Below the pieces are notes generated by a model. It was not told the DNA's origin, did not search any database, and saw only the letters and a program-made list of their open reading frames with translations. Positions 29,508 through 37,826 of a stretch of DNA of 64,000 bases are shown here, in pieces. The DNA is taken from contig NZ_ACJN02000001.1 of NCBI RefSeq assembly GCF_000174435.1, positions 240,001 to 304,000 on the forward strand, in the 5' to 3' direction. The number at the start of each line of letters is the position of its first letter. Within the stretch, counting starts at the first letter, position 1. Position numbers and translations under genes: made by a program. The DNA is from Desulfonatronospira thiodismutans ASO3-1 (GTDB lineage: Bacteria > Desulfobacterota > Desulfovibrionia > Desulfovibrionales > Desulfonatronovibrionaceae).

Positions 29508-31232
29508 ATGAAGGCTTATTTCATATCCATGGAACACACCAGCAATAACCAGAACTCTGCTGTGAAGCAGCAACCCCGGCTCAGCAGGCTGAACCCCGCC
29601 AACTGGAGCTTGCAGAACAAGTTTATGCTGGGCTCGGCTGTAATCATGCTCATGTGCTGCCTCGTGGCGGCCATTGCCATTTATTACCATCAAAAAAAGG
29701 AACTGGAAGCCCAGGCCCTGGCCCGGTCCGAACTGGTCATGGCCGGGGTGGAAGCCAGCAGGAAGTATGTCCGTGAAGAACTGCGGCCCAGAATGTATGA
29801 ACTCATGGGGGAGGATCATTTCGTACGCGAGGCCATGTCCACCTCCTACGTGGGCCGTGCGGTCATGGACAGATTCGCCCCGGAACTGCCGGGGGTGCGC
29901 TACCGCAGGGTGGCCTTGAATGCCCGCAACCCCGAGTACGAAGCCAATATTATTGAACAGGACATGATCGACTATTTCCGTAAAAACCCTGAAGCAGAAG
30001 AGTGGCAGGGCATTGTTGATCATGACGGATACGCCCATTTTCAGCGTTTCAAGCCGGTTGTATTTGAGAGCGAATGTCTGCATTGCCATGGTCGGCCTGA
30101 GGATGCTCCCAGAGAACTACTGGAAATGTACGGCTCAGAACATGGCTTCGGTCGGAGTCCAGGGGAGATTGCCGGTGTAGTTTCCATTGACATGCCGGTG
30201 CAGGAAGCCCTTTCCCAGGTAAAGGAGAGGGCGGTTTCAGTTTTTGTGGTGGTCTTTGTAGCCCTGTCCCTGATATTTGCAGCCATGGGGATACTTTTCA
30301 ACCGCATAGTGATAACCAGCCTGCGTGGTCTGCTGAAGGACTTTCAGGAAGCAACAGGAACCCAGCCCGGAGATCACGGCCGGGACGAACTGGGCAGGCT
30401 GGGTGCCGGATTTGACAGCATAATGCAGGAACTTCACGATTCCCGGTCCAAACTGCAGAACTGGAACAGGACCCTGGAGGAGGAGATCGCCAGGGTCAGA
30501 CAGGACCTGGAAAACACCCAGGAACGCCTGGTGCACAATGAAAAACTGGCTGCCCTGGGCAGGCTTACCGCCAACATCACCCACGCCATCCGCAATCCCC
30601 TGACCGCCATGGGCGGATTTGCCAGGCGGCTGGAAAAGACCGCCCAGAAGGACAAAGAACGCGAGTACGCTGGAATTATACTAAAGGAAATGCGCCGTCT
30701 GGAAGAGATCCTGAACGATATAGTGGTCTTTTCCCAGGACAGGTGCTGCACGGACTTTGAACTGCACAATCCCCGGGAGGTCCTCCAGGAATATCTGGAA
30801 GAACACCGGGACCAGATCACCGGACAACATATTGAAGTCCTTTTTGATATTGCACCAGACCTCCCCCGGATTCTCATGGACCGGAAAAAAATCCATCTGA
30901 TCCTGGACAACCTCATCAGCAATTCCATGCACGCCATGCCTCAGGGAGGTCAAATCCACATCACCGCCGGCAGCTCCAGGGCACAAAATGGTCAGGACCT
31001 GGTGAAAATAAGCCTGACCGATACCGGCCCCGGCCTGCCTGAGCAGGTCCTGGCAGTACTCTTTGAGCCCTTCACCACCACCAAGGACCACTCTCTGGGC
31101 ACCGGCCTGGGCCTGCCCCTGTGCAAAAAAATCATGGAGGAACATGATGGTTGGATAGAAGGCGAAAACCTCCCGGACAAAGGCGCGGCCTTTTATCTAT
31201 ATTTTCCATTGCCCCCGGAAAACCAGGCCTGA
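29508..31232 (+). CDS. membrane sensor histidine kinase with CXXCH-containing sensor domain
   Basis: Membrane segment ~43-63, then a periplasmic DUF3365 (Tll0287-like) domain with the c-type haem motif ECLHCHG (~189-195), a second membrane segment (~243-265), a HAMP-like linker, a coiled coil, HisKA with phospho-acceptor NITHAIRNPL (~358) and a HATPase domain (N box DNLISNSMHA, G box GTGLGLPL). It has 574 residues. Haem or redox sensing is an inference from the motif. No response regulator is encoded beside it. The start lacks a strong Shine-Dalgarno sequence. Confidence 0.87.
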   Translation: MKAYFISMEHTSNNQNSAVKQQPRLSRLNPANWSLQNKFMLGSAVIMLMCCLVAAIAIYYHQKKELEAQALARSELVMAGVEASRKYVREELRPRMYELMGEDHFVREAMSTSYVGRAVMDRFAPELPGVRYRRVALNARNPEYEANIIEQDMIDYFRKNPEAEEWQGIVDHDGYAHFQRFKPVVFESECLHCHGRPEDAPRELLEMYGSEHGFGRSPGEIAGVVSIDMPVQEALSQVKERAVSVFVVVFVALSLIFAAMGILFNRIVITSLRGLLKDFQEATGTQPGDHGRDELGRLGAGFDSIMQELHDSRSKLQNWNRTLEEEIARVRQDLENTQERLVHNEKLAALGRLTANITHAIRNPLTAMGGFARRLEKTAQKDKEREYAGIILKEMRRLEEILNDIVVFSQDRCCTDFELHNPREVLQEYLEEHRDQITGQHIEVLFDIAPDLPRILMDRKKIHLILDNLISNSMHAMPQGGQIHITAGSSRAQNGQDLVKISLTDTGPGLPEQVLAVLFEPFTTTKDHSLGTGLGLPLCKKIMEEHDGWIEGENLPDKGAAFYLYFPLPPENQA

Positions 31233-31441
31233 GCATATACCAGAAAAGCTGGCTTTGCAGAGGTATATCTGCAATTTTCCCTTGTGTTTTGCACAATCCT
31301 TTTTCTGTGCTTACGCCGATAATCGGCATCAAGTCACAAGCAAAAAAGCTGGAACAGTTCCAGTGCCAAACGCTGCACCCCCGCCATAACTCAAGATTTC
31401 CTTTTTTATGACAGGGTTTCAATGGTAAGTCTGATAGCGCC

Positions 31442-31480
31442 TTGACATACTCCAACCCCTGCAATACAACACGTATTGCA
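31442..31480 (+). promoter_or_regulatory. promoter and operator of an RHH antitoxin
   Basis: TTGACA (31442-31447) with a 17-bp spacer to TACAAC forms a sigma-70-like promoter. The palindrome TGCAATAC-AACAC-GTATTGCA (31460-31480) overlaps the -10 region, a good position for autorepression by the ribbon-helix-helix protein encoded next. Confidence 0.6.
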
Positions 31481-31515
31481 GAATAGACATTTCGCCAGCG
31501 GGAGGGATTAATACC

Positions 31516-31767
31516 ATGACGTTAAGCGTTCGGCTGGACGAAAACACCAGGCACAAACTGCAAAAGACAGCTGAAGCTCTGCGTGTTACCAGGACCGAAG
31601 TAGTTCGCAGGTCGCTTCAAGAATACTGTGAAAGAACTCTCAAAGAAATCGAGCAAAGCCCCTACGAACTGATCAAAGATCTGGCCGGATCTGCAGCCAG
31701 CGGGCAAGGCGATCTTTCTACCCGGGGAGAGGAAATTATGCGCAGGCGCTTTGGGAGAAACCAATGA
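31516..31767 (+). CDS. ribbon-helix-helix antitoxin (CopG type)
   Basis: An 83-residue protein whose N-terminus LSVRLDENTRHKLQKTAEAL is a typical RHH DNA-binding fold, followed by an acidic, probably toxin-binding tail. GGGAGGG precedes the ATG. It overlaps the PIN gene start by 4 bp, the usual antitoxin-toxin arrangement; the toxin itself is truncated. Confidence 0.85.
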   Translation: MTLSVRLDENTRHKLQKTAEALRVTRTEVVRRSLQEYCERTLKEIEQSPYELIKDLAGSAASGQGDLSTRGEEIMRRRFGRNQ

Positions 31768-31958
31768 TTCTGATGGATACTGGACCGCTGGTGGCCTTTT
31801 TTGATCGTTCCGATGCCTGTCACCACAACTGCCTGGACATTCTAAAAGAGGTTAAGGGCCCCCTGATTTCTGTCTGGCCGGTTCTTACAGAAGCCTTTTT
31901 TTATTCCTGTCTTGACATATTCGCGATCAAAATAAGATATAACTCCACTATGCTTTGA
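31764..31958 (+). pseudogene. truncated PIN-domain toxin
   Basis: ILMDTGPLVAFFDRSDACH is the start of a PIN ribonuclease domain with its first catalytic Asp, and PVLTEAFFY continues the fold. From about codon 48 the frame runs into sequence that codes for a HEPN protein on the other strand, so the rest of the PIN domain and its further acidic residues are missing. Inactivation is likely. Confidence 0.8.
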
Positions 31959-32138
31959 CAACTTGACCTTGTTTTGTGTTATAAGAACCTGCAATGCATA
32001 AAACATAGCATAATAGGATCTGTTCAAAGCTCCACGGCAATATCCAGAATCAATCAGAATTCTAGCCTCTGAAAGTGTTTCTTCAGCTTGTTGCAAACGA
32101 TACCTGCAAAGTTCCATAATGTTTTTATCATTGATCAT
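31842..32138 (-). pseudogene. HEPN-domain protein, C-terminus lost (MNT/HEPN module)
   Basis: Residues 1-~78 match a HEPN toxin (RLQQAEETLSEARIL, NRSYYAMFYAL, SKHSGVISYFDREYVKTG). After TGI the frame enters the antisense of the PIN gene, so the normal C-terminal helix is replaced. It overlaps the nucleotidyltransferase gene by 4 bp. HEPN toxins of this type are RNases or are silenced by their MNT partner. Confidence 0.78.
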
Positions 32139-32452
32139 GCAGCTATTCCTTCAGTGCGAATAGTTTCCACCAATGGACTCGATGAGACCGGTCCTTCTTC
32201 AAAATTCCTTTCCGATACAACAATTGTAGAAACATGCACATCGCAGTCAAAACCAATTTCCCAGGCCATATCACTGACAGCAAGACGATCATCCGGATGA
32301 ACCTCTGGAAGAACCACACATATATCCAGGTCTGATTCCTTGGTTGCAGTACCTCTGGCATGAGAACCAAAGAGCCAGACACGGGCCTGAGGATATTTAT
32401 TGCGTACTTTTTCTGCTAATTTCATCAATATTGATGTACCATCACCTTGCAT
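32135..32452 (-). CDS. MNT-type nucleotidyltransferase (antitoxin partner of HEPN)
   Basis: A 105-residue minimal nucleotidyltransferase with WLFGSHARGTATKESDLDI, the GSxxR-G and DxD motif of the family. Such MntA proteins neutralise their HEPN partner, in studied cases by AMPylation. The ATG at 32452 follows GAGG; the longer frame to 32476 is less likely. The HEPN gene follows with an ATGA overlap. Confidence 0.85.
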   Translation of the reverse strand: MQGDGTSILMKLAEKVRNKYPQARVWLFGSHARGTATKESDLDICVVLPEVHPDDRLAVSDMAWEIGFDCDVHVSTIVVSERNFEEGPVSSSPLVETIRTEGIAA

Positions 32453-32556
32453 AAATCCTCTACTTGTACAGAGCACTAAACGTGTAAAAAGACAGCTTAT
32501 TTGCCCTGTAATATATTGAAATATACTTCAGGACAGGGCTTCACTGCATCCCCACT

Positions 32557-32892
32557 GTAACCATTCAGGGGGAGCCAGCAATCGCCACCGGGAATAGACT
32601 TGAAGCGTACCCCCCAGCCGTGAGCGGCAGAGCCGCCAGCCTGTCCCGTGAAACACCCAGCACTCACTTTAATAATTTCGGTTTCATCACAAGCAAACAA
32701 ATGGAAAAGTGAGTGCTGGGTCAGCGTAGCTGGTTTCACTGGGATGTGCAACGAAGTTGCCAGCCTGCCCCGTTGAATAGCTCAACGAGCTAGCCCGCAG
32801 GGCATTCAACTGGGGTGCCAAAAAAATCTTCTTAGGCACGGGAAGCCTTCAGGCTTCACACAAATTGGCATACCTCCCCCCTGAAGAGTTAC
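32557..32892. mobile_element. family 1 miniature element, 336 bp, with a nested family 2 hairpin
   Basis: Left end GTAACCATTCAGGGGG, right end CCCCCCTGAAGAGTTAC, perfect 8-bp duplications TCCCCACT at 32549-32556 and 32893-32900. A family 2 hairpin (32656-32720, CCCAGCACTCACTT stem) sits inside. Parts of the right half recur near 56635-56730. It has no transposase gene. Confidence 0.9.
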
Positions 32893-32900
32893 TCCCCACT

Positions 32901-33308
32901 GATCTGTTGACTGACTGACCGAAATCTGTTTTCAGCATGTTTGCGCCTTAATTGATGCGCATTAAAAAAACAGTCAATTAAAAATTCAGGAACAAAGCAA
33001 TTATATAACTCTTTGATTTTACTGGTTCCCGTCACCTGTCTCCTGACTCCTGCAACTGAAAAAAGGGCTTTTTGTAGTCGCGTCTTAATTCCTGGCAAGG
33101 ATTAAGGACGATCCAGACAGAGCCTCCCTTGCCCCCACCACCTCTCACAATTTTTTCCTGCTATCTCAACAATTCTTCACTGAGGCAATGGCATGTTAGC
33201 TGCTTAAGCGTCAAAATTCAATCCCCAATTGTCCTTGCTATGTGTAGCTGATCAAAGTAAAGGACTTGATCACCCTAAATCTTCAGTCTTTGCAGCACGA
33301 ACCAAACT
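32901..33308. other. intergenic region upstream of the metallophosphoesterase
   Basis: About 400 bp with no supported gene, strong hairpin or recognisable repeat. It should contain the promoter of the downstream gene, but no convincing -35/-10 pair was picked out. Confidence 0.4.
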
Positions 33309-34433
33309 ATGCTTTTCATCCTGGCCTTTTTCCTGGTCTACCTGGGCATGCACTGCTTCACCTGGGCGCGCTTCGCCGCGCAGTTCGAATTCTCTTCAAG
33401 AGTCAGGCGCGGTGGCTTCCGGCTTTGCCTGCTACTGGCGCTCAGCCCCATAGCCGCCCATCTCATCCCCTTGTCCTGGCCCGAACCACTGGTATATCTT
33501 ATATGGCAGATTGTCTTTACCTGGCTGGGAGTGATATTTTACCTCTTTTTGCTCCAGCTTGCCCTTTTTGTTCTGCAGCTTATGGTCTGGCCTGTAAGGG
33601 TCAGGATCAGCCCCGGGCTTTCCCGGGCAGCAGCCTTTGCAATCATCACCGTAACCATTCTAACCGTGGGCTGGGGATTTATGGAGGCAGCAGGTCCGGT
33701 GCGGGTAACAGAGTACGAAATATCTTCGCCAAAAATTGGCAATGATCTGCGGGTAGTCTTTCTGTCGGACACCCATCTGGGGGTGCAGAAGTCCATGCAG
33801 CGGGTCAAGGACCTCAAAAGCCTTGTCCATGATCAGGACCCGGACCTGATCATCCTGGGCGGGGATATATTAAACGACCACCTGGAATGGCTGCAGGAAG
33901 AAGCCCGCATCATGCAGGGCATGCAGGCCGGCCTTGGCAAGTACGCAGTCCTTGGCAACCACGAATTTTATGCCGGAGCGGATGATTCCAGGGACTTTTT
34001 TGCCAGGGCCGGGTTCACCCTGCTGGAGGACGAGACAGAAAAGCTCTCAGAGACAAATATAGAAATCATCGGGGTCAGCGACCCGGCACCCCACGGGAGA
34101 TTCAGGCAGCACCAGGAAAACGTCACTAAGCAATTGACCAGAAGGCTGGACCCGGACAAATACAACATCCTGGTCAGTCACCGTCCCTGGGGATTCGAAA
34201 TCGCCCGGGACGCCGGGGTGGACCTGCACCTGGCCGGGCATACCCACAAGGGGCAAATTTTTCCTTTCCGCTTCTTTGTCCGGCTCAAGTACGATCACGT
34301 CTACGGCATTCGCCGTTCAAACGACTCATCCCTGATAGTCACCAGCGGGGCCGGCAGCTGGGGTCCGCCCATCCGCGTCCTGGCCCCGCCGGAAATCGTC
34401 CTGGTAAAAATAAGCCCCGGCGTATCTGTTTAG
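33309..34433 (+). CDS. membrane-anchored metallophosphoesterase (YkuE-like)
   Basis: Three or four N-terminal membrane helices (~1-125) are followed by a calcineurin-like phosphoesterase domain with all metal-binding motifs: SDTHLG, GGDILND, GNHEF, SHRPW and GHTHKGQ. It has 374 residues. YkuE-type enzymes are linked to UDP-diacylglucosamine or other lipid phosphoester hydrolysis; the substrate here is unknown. Its last codons and stop lie in one arm of a 157-bp palindrome. Confidence 0.88.
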   Translation: MLFILAFFLVYLGMHCFTWARFAAQFEFSSRVRRGGFRLCLLLALSPIAAHLIPLSWPEPLVYLIWQIVFTWLGVIFYLFLLQLALFVLQLMVWPVRVRISPGLSRAAAFAIITVTILTVGWGFMEAAGPVRVTEYEISSPKIGNDLRVVFLSDTHLGVQKSMQRVKDLKSLVHDQDPDLIILGGDILNDHLEWLQEEARIMQGMQAGLGKYAVLGNHEFYAGADDSRDFFARAGFTLLEDETEKLSETNIEIIGVSDPAPHGRFRQHQENVTKQLTRRLDPDKYNILVSHRPWGFEIARDAGVDLHLAGHTHKGQIFPFRFFVRLKYDHVYGIRRSNDSSLIVTSGAGSWGPPIRVLAPPEIVLVKISPGVSV

Positions 34434-34575
34434 CGCTTTGCATGTGGCATGGGGACTGGCTCTTCCGGGACCCACTTGTCCCAAAAAATGAGATATTTTA
34501 AGCACAAAATGATGCTCAAGTGGGTCCCGGAGTGCCTGTCCCCTGCTTTCCTTAAAAGCGCTAAACAGATACGCC
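34419..34575. repeat. 157-bp nested palindrome over the metallophosphoesterase stop codon
   Basis: Outer arms of 21 bp (34419-34439 and 34555-34575) match perfectly and contain the last codons and stop TAG; inner arms CCGGGACCCACTTG (34465-34478) and its complement (34517-34530) also match perfectly. It could fold into one long hairpin. Different from families 1 and 2. Confidence 0.8.
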
Positions 34576-34729
34576 CCGGCAGTGAATACTGGCGCAAGGC
34601 ACCCTGAATGGTCACCAGCAAGAGAGGCAATGCTCATGCCAAAATCATCAAGAACTTTTTACCGGAAGGGATTTACACTTTTTGCAGAAAAGCTGGCACA
34701 AAAGAGGAAATATACCCACTGCAGCCAGG

Positions 34730-34907
34730 GTAACCATTCAGGGGGGCAGGTACCGGCCAGGGGGACAGTCCCCGCGACACTTGTCCTGCACAAATACACA
34801 AATTACAGACGCAAAATTTTGTGAAGCTGCACAATCATTACTTAGCGGGGGACAGTCCCCCTTGCCTTGTGCCATTAGTCACCACCGAGTACCCCCTGAA
34901 TGGTTAC
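34730..34907. mobile_element. family 1 miniature element, 178 bp
   Basis: GTAACCATTCAGGGGGG to CCCCCTGAATGGTTAC, flanked by AGCCAGG on both sides (34723-34729 and 34908-34914). It is a close relative of the 173-bp copy at 41742, sharing the internal GGGACAGTCCC motifs. It contributes the C-terminal codons and stop of the TVP38-like gene. Confidence 0.88.
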
Positions 34908-35537
34908 AGCCAGGGAAAGCATAACTCCGGTGCTCATTAAACACGACATTGCGTCAATCTGTGCAAGACGGCTGCCGGCATTGGCGAAAATAAATATACC
35001 GGGCAGAAATCCAGCCAGGCTGACCAGGAAGAAGGTCTTGACCCTCATATCAGTGAAGGCAAAAACAGAATTTATTACAAAAGAGGGTGCCACTTCGATG
35101 ATTCTGAGCATAAAAAGAAAACCAGTACCGTATTCCTGCATGCCCTTTTCTATGTATCCGGTATAACTTTCAAATCTACTGCGGACATAATCTTTGAGGG
35201 CATATCGGCTCATCAAGAAAACCACTGTCACCCCGCACCCCACTGCAAGGGCTGCAAGCAGGGATCCCAGCCATACGCCGAAAACAGCTCCTCCGGCAAT
35301 CGTCAGCACTCCGGTTCCAGGTATGGACACCACGGCAAAAACAAAGCGCAGGAGCACAAATAGCAGAATGGAAGCCAGAAAGTATTCGCTGCTGAGAGCT
35401 TCTATGGTTTTTTGATTGGCCTGGAGCCACTCCAGGTCAAAAGGCAGGCCCTTGAATATAAAAAAGAGGTTCCCAGCCAGCAATACAGCCAGCAAGGCCA
35501 GTATGATGATTTTGTTCTGCTTGCCTTCATGGTGCAC
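34875..35537 (-). CDS. TVP38/TMEM64 (VTT domain) membrane protein
   Basis: About 220 residues with five to six membrane helices. The VTT-domain core includes FVFAVVSIPGTGVLTIAGGAVFG and the Gly-rich reentrant segment GFLPGIFIFANAG. Function in bacteria is poorly known; VTT proteins can be lipid scramblases or transporters. Both ends abut family 1 elements: the frame is open to 35672 through repeat sequence, so a GTG at 35537 is chosen, and the last residues (VTIQGVLGGD) are repeat-encoded. The 5' end may have been lost. Confidence 0.75.
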   Translation of the reverse strand: MHHEGKQNKIIILALLAVLLAGNLFFIFKGLPFDLEWLQANQKTIEALSSEYFLASILLFVLLRFVFAVVSIPGTGVLTIAGGAVFGVWLGSLLAALAVGCGVTVVFLMSRYALKDYVRSRFESYTGYIEKGMQEYGTGFLFMLRIIEVAPSFVINSVFAFTDMRVKTFFLVSLAGFLPGIFIFANAGSRLAQIDAMSCLMSTGVMLSLAVTIQGVLGGD

Positions 35538-35546
35538 CGATAAAAC

Positions 35547-35700
35547 GTAACCATTCACGGGATCCTCGGTAGTGATTACTGGCACCAGGCCCGGGGACTG
35601 TCCCGCACTTATTTTTCCAACGCCGACAGCTGAAAATGGTTCTTCAAAAAATAAGTGCGGGACTGTCCCCATGGCCGGTATCTGCCCCCTGAATGGTTAC
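35547..35700. mobile_element. family 1 miniature element, 154 bp, with a nested family 2 hairpin
   Basis: GTAACCATTCACGGG to CCCCCTGAATGGTTAC. A family 2 hairpin with CCCGCACTTATTTTT arms lies at 35602-35661. The flanks do not match (ATAAAAC versus AAGCGCC), unlike the other copies, so a deletion or recombination probably removed DNA next to it. It joins a broken AbiEii gene to the TVP38-like gene. Confidence 0.85.
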
Positions 35701-35928
35701 AAGCGCCAGATCCACATCTTCAGAAAACCTGTCGATAATCCCATATACCTTTGACAAGGATGTTCCGCCCTTGAAGACAACACTCTCCTTGACCGGTGAT
35801 GTAAATACATTTTTCAAGGCATACGTTGCCCAGTAGTCTTTTTCGATATACACTGCACGCATGGCATACTTCCAGGCGCTGGCCCTGACCACATCGACAA
35901 ACAGGTCCTTGTCCTCATGCAGTCTCAT
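35644..35928 (-). pseudogene. AbiEii toxin, truncated by a family 1 element
   Basis: About 75 residues of an AbiEii-type nucleotidyltransferase remain, ending right after the motifs KGGTSLSKVYG and RFSEDVDLAL. The frame then continues into the element at 35547-35700 and stops. All downstream motifs are gone. The start (ATG at 35928) overlaps the antitoxin stop by 4 bp. Confidence 0.85.
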
Positions 35929-36665
35929 GATATGGACCACTCTGCCTTGTTCGGCAGCACATCAGCGCTGACCCCGATCTTGTATGCAGTGGAGGGATTC
36001 AGGCGTGACTTCAGCTGCATTGCCAGGTCGTCCCTTCCAATATCTTGCAATATGGCACCCAACAGGGCTTTTACCCGAGGCCCATACTTTTTCGCCAACA
36101 GAAAAACACGCTCCCTATCCTTGTCAGAATAGTCAGCCAGGATTGCGATCATCTTTTTCACCGCTTCATCAATATCCACATCCGGCACCTTCCTTATCCG
36201 GCTCATGGCATCCAGGAGCTGCAGCTTGGGGATATCGCCTTGCTGTATGGTCTTTACTCTGCTCTGGATAAAACGAATGGACAAACCTTCCAGTTCGACC
36301 CCCCTGCGATTTCTGGGAGTGGCGATGGTGACGGTATTGGCGACCTGCGTGGTTATCCCCAGGGCGCGAAAAGCGTCCGGACCGGAAAGATACCCTGTCA
36401 AGCGGCCGTCTTCAAACATGAACTGCCTGAGTATTTCCGACTCTTGCAAGGCTAACGGCCCAAACCGCCCATGTTCGGGCTTGTAAAAGACCCCAGGCCT
36501 TTGCCGAACCAACACCCCTTTCCGCACCAGGCGTTCCATGCCCTTGGCAACCGCGCTGGGACAGGCATCATGCAAGTCCGACAAGTTCCTGTAGGTAATG
36601 ATTTTTCCTGGCGCAACCCTGTCAATTTTTTTCTGGATTGACTGCTGTATGCTCATATAATTCAC
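35925..36665 (-). CDS. AbiEi-type antitoxin (DUF6088)
   Basis: A 246-residue protein with an N-terminal winged helix (GKIITYRNLSDLHDACPSAVAKGMERLVRKGVL) and a C-terminal toxin-binding domain. AbiEi represses its operon and neutralises the AbiEii nucleotidyltransferase. Here the toxin gene is broken, so this antitoxin is an orphan. It is distinct from the complete pair at 56906. Confidence 0.82.
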   Translation of the reverse strand: MNYMSIQQSIQKKIDRVAPGKIITYRNLSDLHDACPSAVAKGMERLVRKGVLVRQRPGVFYKPEHGRFGPLALQESEILRQFMFEDGRLTGYLSGPDAFRALGITTQVANTVTIATPRNRRGVELEGLSIRFIQSRVKTIQQGDIPKLQLLDAMSRIRKVPDVDIDEAVKKMIAILADYSDKDRERVFLLAKKYGPRVKALLGAILQDIGRDDLAMQLKSRLNPSTAYKIGVSADVLPNKAEWSIS

Positions 36666-36797
36666 CTACGACCAAGGAAAACTTCTGTCAAGTTTATACA
36701 TGCAAAAACATGACAAAAAAATATGTAACCCATTGGTATTTTTAATGCGGGCCGTGCCCGCAAGCCAAATAGGAAAAAGTATTTTTTTGCAATCATT

Positions 36798-36832
36798 TTT
36801 TACACATTGCGTCAAGCGCGAAGAGTGAAGAT
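36798..36832. repeat. family 3 repeat unit (single)
   Basis: TTTACACATTGCGTCAAGCGCGAAGAGTGAAGATG is an imperfect palindrome; near-identical units occur in pairs at 37067-37140 and 39546-39619. It lies just before the 3' end of a glycosyltransferase remnant. Confidence 0.7.
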
Positions 36833-36844
36833 GATTTTCCTGTT

Positions 36845-37040
36845 TCACCCTTGTCTTTTCTTTTCCAGTACCTGCTGGAACAAATCCTCATATTCCCGGA
36901 CCATCCGCTCCAGGGTAAACATCTGCTCCACTTTGTCCCGGTTGTATTCGCCTATTTCCCTCGCTTCGCAACTGTGGGTTTCGGCCAGGGTGTTAATCCT
37001 TTCGGCAAAGGCATCCACATCGCCAAATGGACAGAGATAG
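36845..37040 (-). pseudogene. glycosyltransferase remnant (C-terminal tail)
   Basis: Minus-strand translation gives FGDVDAFAERINTLAETHS and then NRDKVEQMFTLERMVREYED before a stop at 36845, typical of the last ~60 residues of a GT4-family glycosyltransferase. No upstream part is attached. Confidence 0.65.
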
Positions 37041-37066
37041 CCTTATTGAACATGATTGATGAATTC

Positions 37067-37140
37067 CTTCACACTTCGCATCAAGCGCAAAATGTAAACA
37101 TTATCTTCACATATCGCGTCAAGCGCGAAGTGTAAAGATG
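37067..37140. repeat. family 3 repeat, tandem pair
   Basis: Two units of a ~37-bp imperfect palindrome (37067-37102 and 37105-37140) with the core GCGTCAAGCGCGAAGTGTAAAGATG. The pair and its left flank (ATTGAACATGATTGATGA) recur in direct orientation at 39458-39619, bracketing glycosyltransferase remnants and fic. Confidence 0.75.
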
Positions 37141-37277
37141 ATGCCGATCGAAACTTCCATATAGAAACTGGCTGCCCTATCCACGGTGAAGTCCTTGGCC
37201 TTGATGAGGACATTGGGCAGGCCAGCCCAAAAATCGGGTTGTGGCATTGATAAGATTTACCTCAAAGATGATGGGGG

Positions 37278-37811
37278 TTATATTTTGCCAAGTAGGGTGT
37301 CCATATACTGCTTTGCGGCATTTTCAACGATGAAATCCTCGGCCCAGGCCTTGGGCATTTTGGGGGGCACATGAAAAGTACCGTTGAGGGTGCGCAGCAT
37401 GGCCTGGGCCAGGGCTGTGGGGTTGTCCACCGGTACGAGTTGGCCGTGTTTGACGCCTTCCAGGATCTCCGCCGAGCAGCCGGGGCAGTCCGTGGCCACG
37501 ATCTGGGTGCCGCAGGCCAGGGCCTCGATGAGTACAGTGGGCAGCCCTTCATGCCGGGAAGGCAGGGCCAGCAGCGTTGCCTCGCGCATCCAGGGCAGGG
37601 GGTTCTCCTGGAACCCGGAAAAATGCACCCGCCCGGCCAGCCCCAGCTCCCGGGTCATGGATTCCAGCCTCGGCCTGAGCGGGCCTTCGCCCAGCAGGAC
37701 CAGGTGCGCCGCGGTCTTGCCCGTGATCTGCCGGAAGGCTTCCAGGAGCAAGTCCAGCCCCTTGGCCGGGACGAACCGGCCGACAAAGACGATCCACTGC
37801 AGGCCAGTCAT
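37278..37811 (-). pseudogene. GT4 glycosyltransferase, C-terminal half only
   Basis: The 177 residues cover only the nucleotide-sugar-binding half: FVGRFVPAKGLDLLLEAF, LGEGPLRPRLE, and the GT4 signature RHEGLPTVLIEALACG. The N-terminal acceptor domain is missing, since sequence identity to a glycosyltransferase stops near 37811, where another fragment starts on the opposite strand. Probably non-functional. Confidence 0.75.
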
Positions 37812-37826
37812 CCAAAAATCTGGGCA

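Noticed and set aside
29186-32892. Insertion sequence with a transposase
   Set aside because: Both boundary elements are short and contain no transposase; the genes between them are a kinase and toxin-antitoxin genes, so only a composite of non-autonomous elements is possible.
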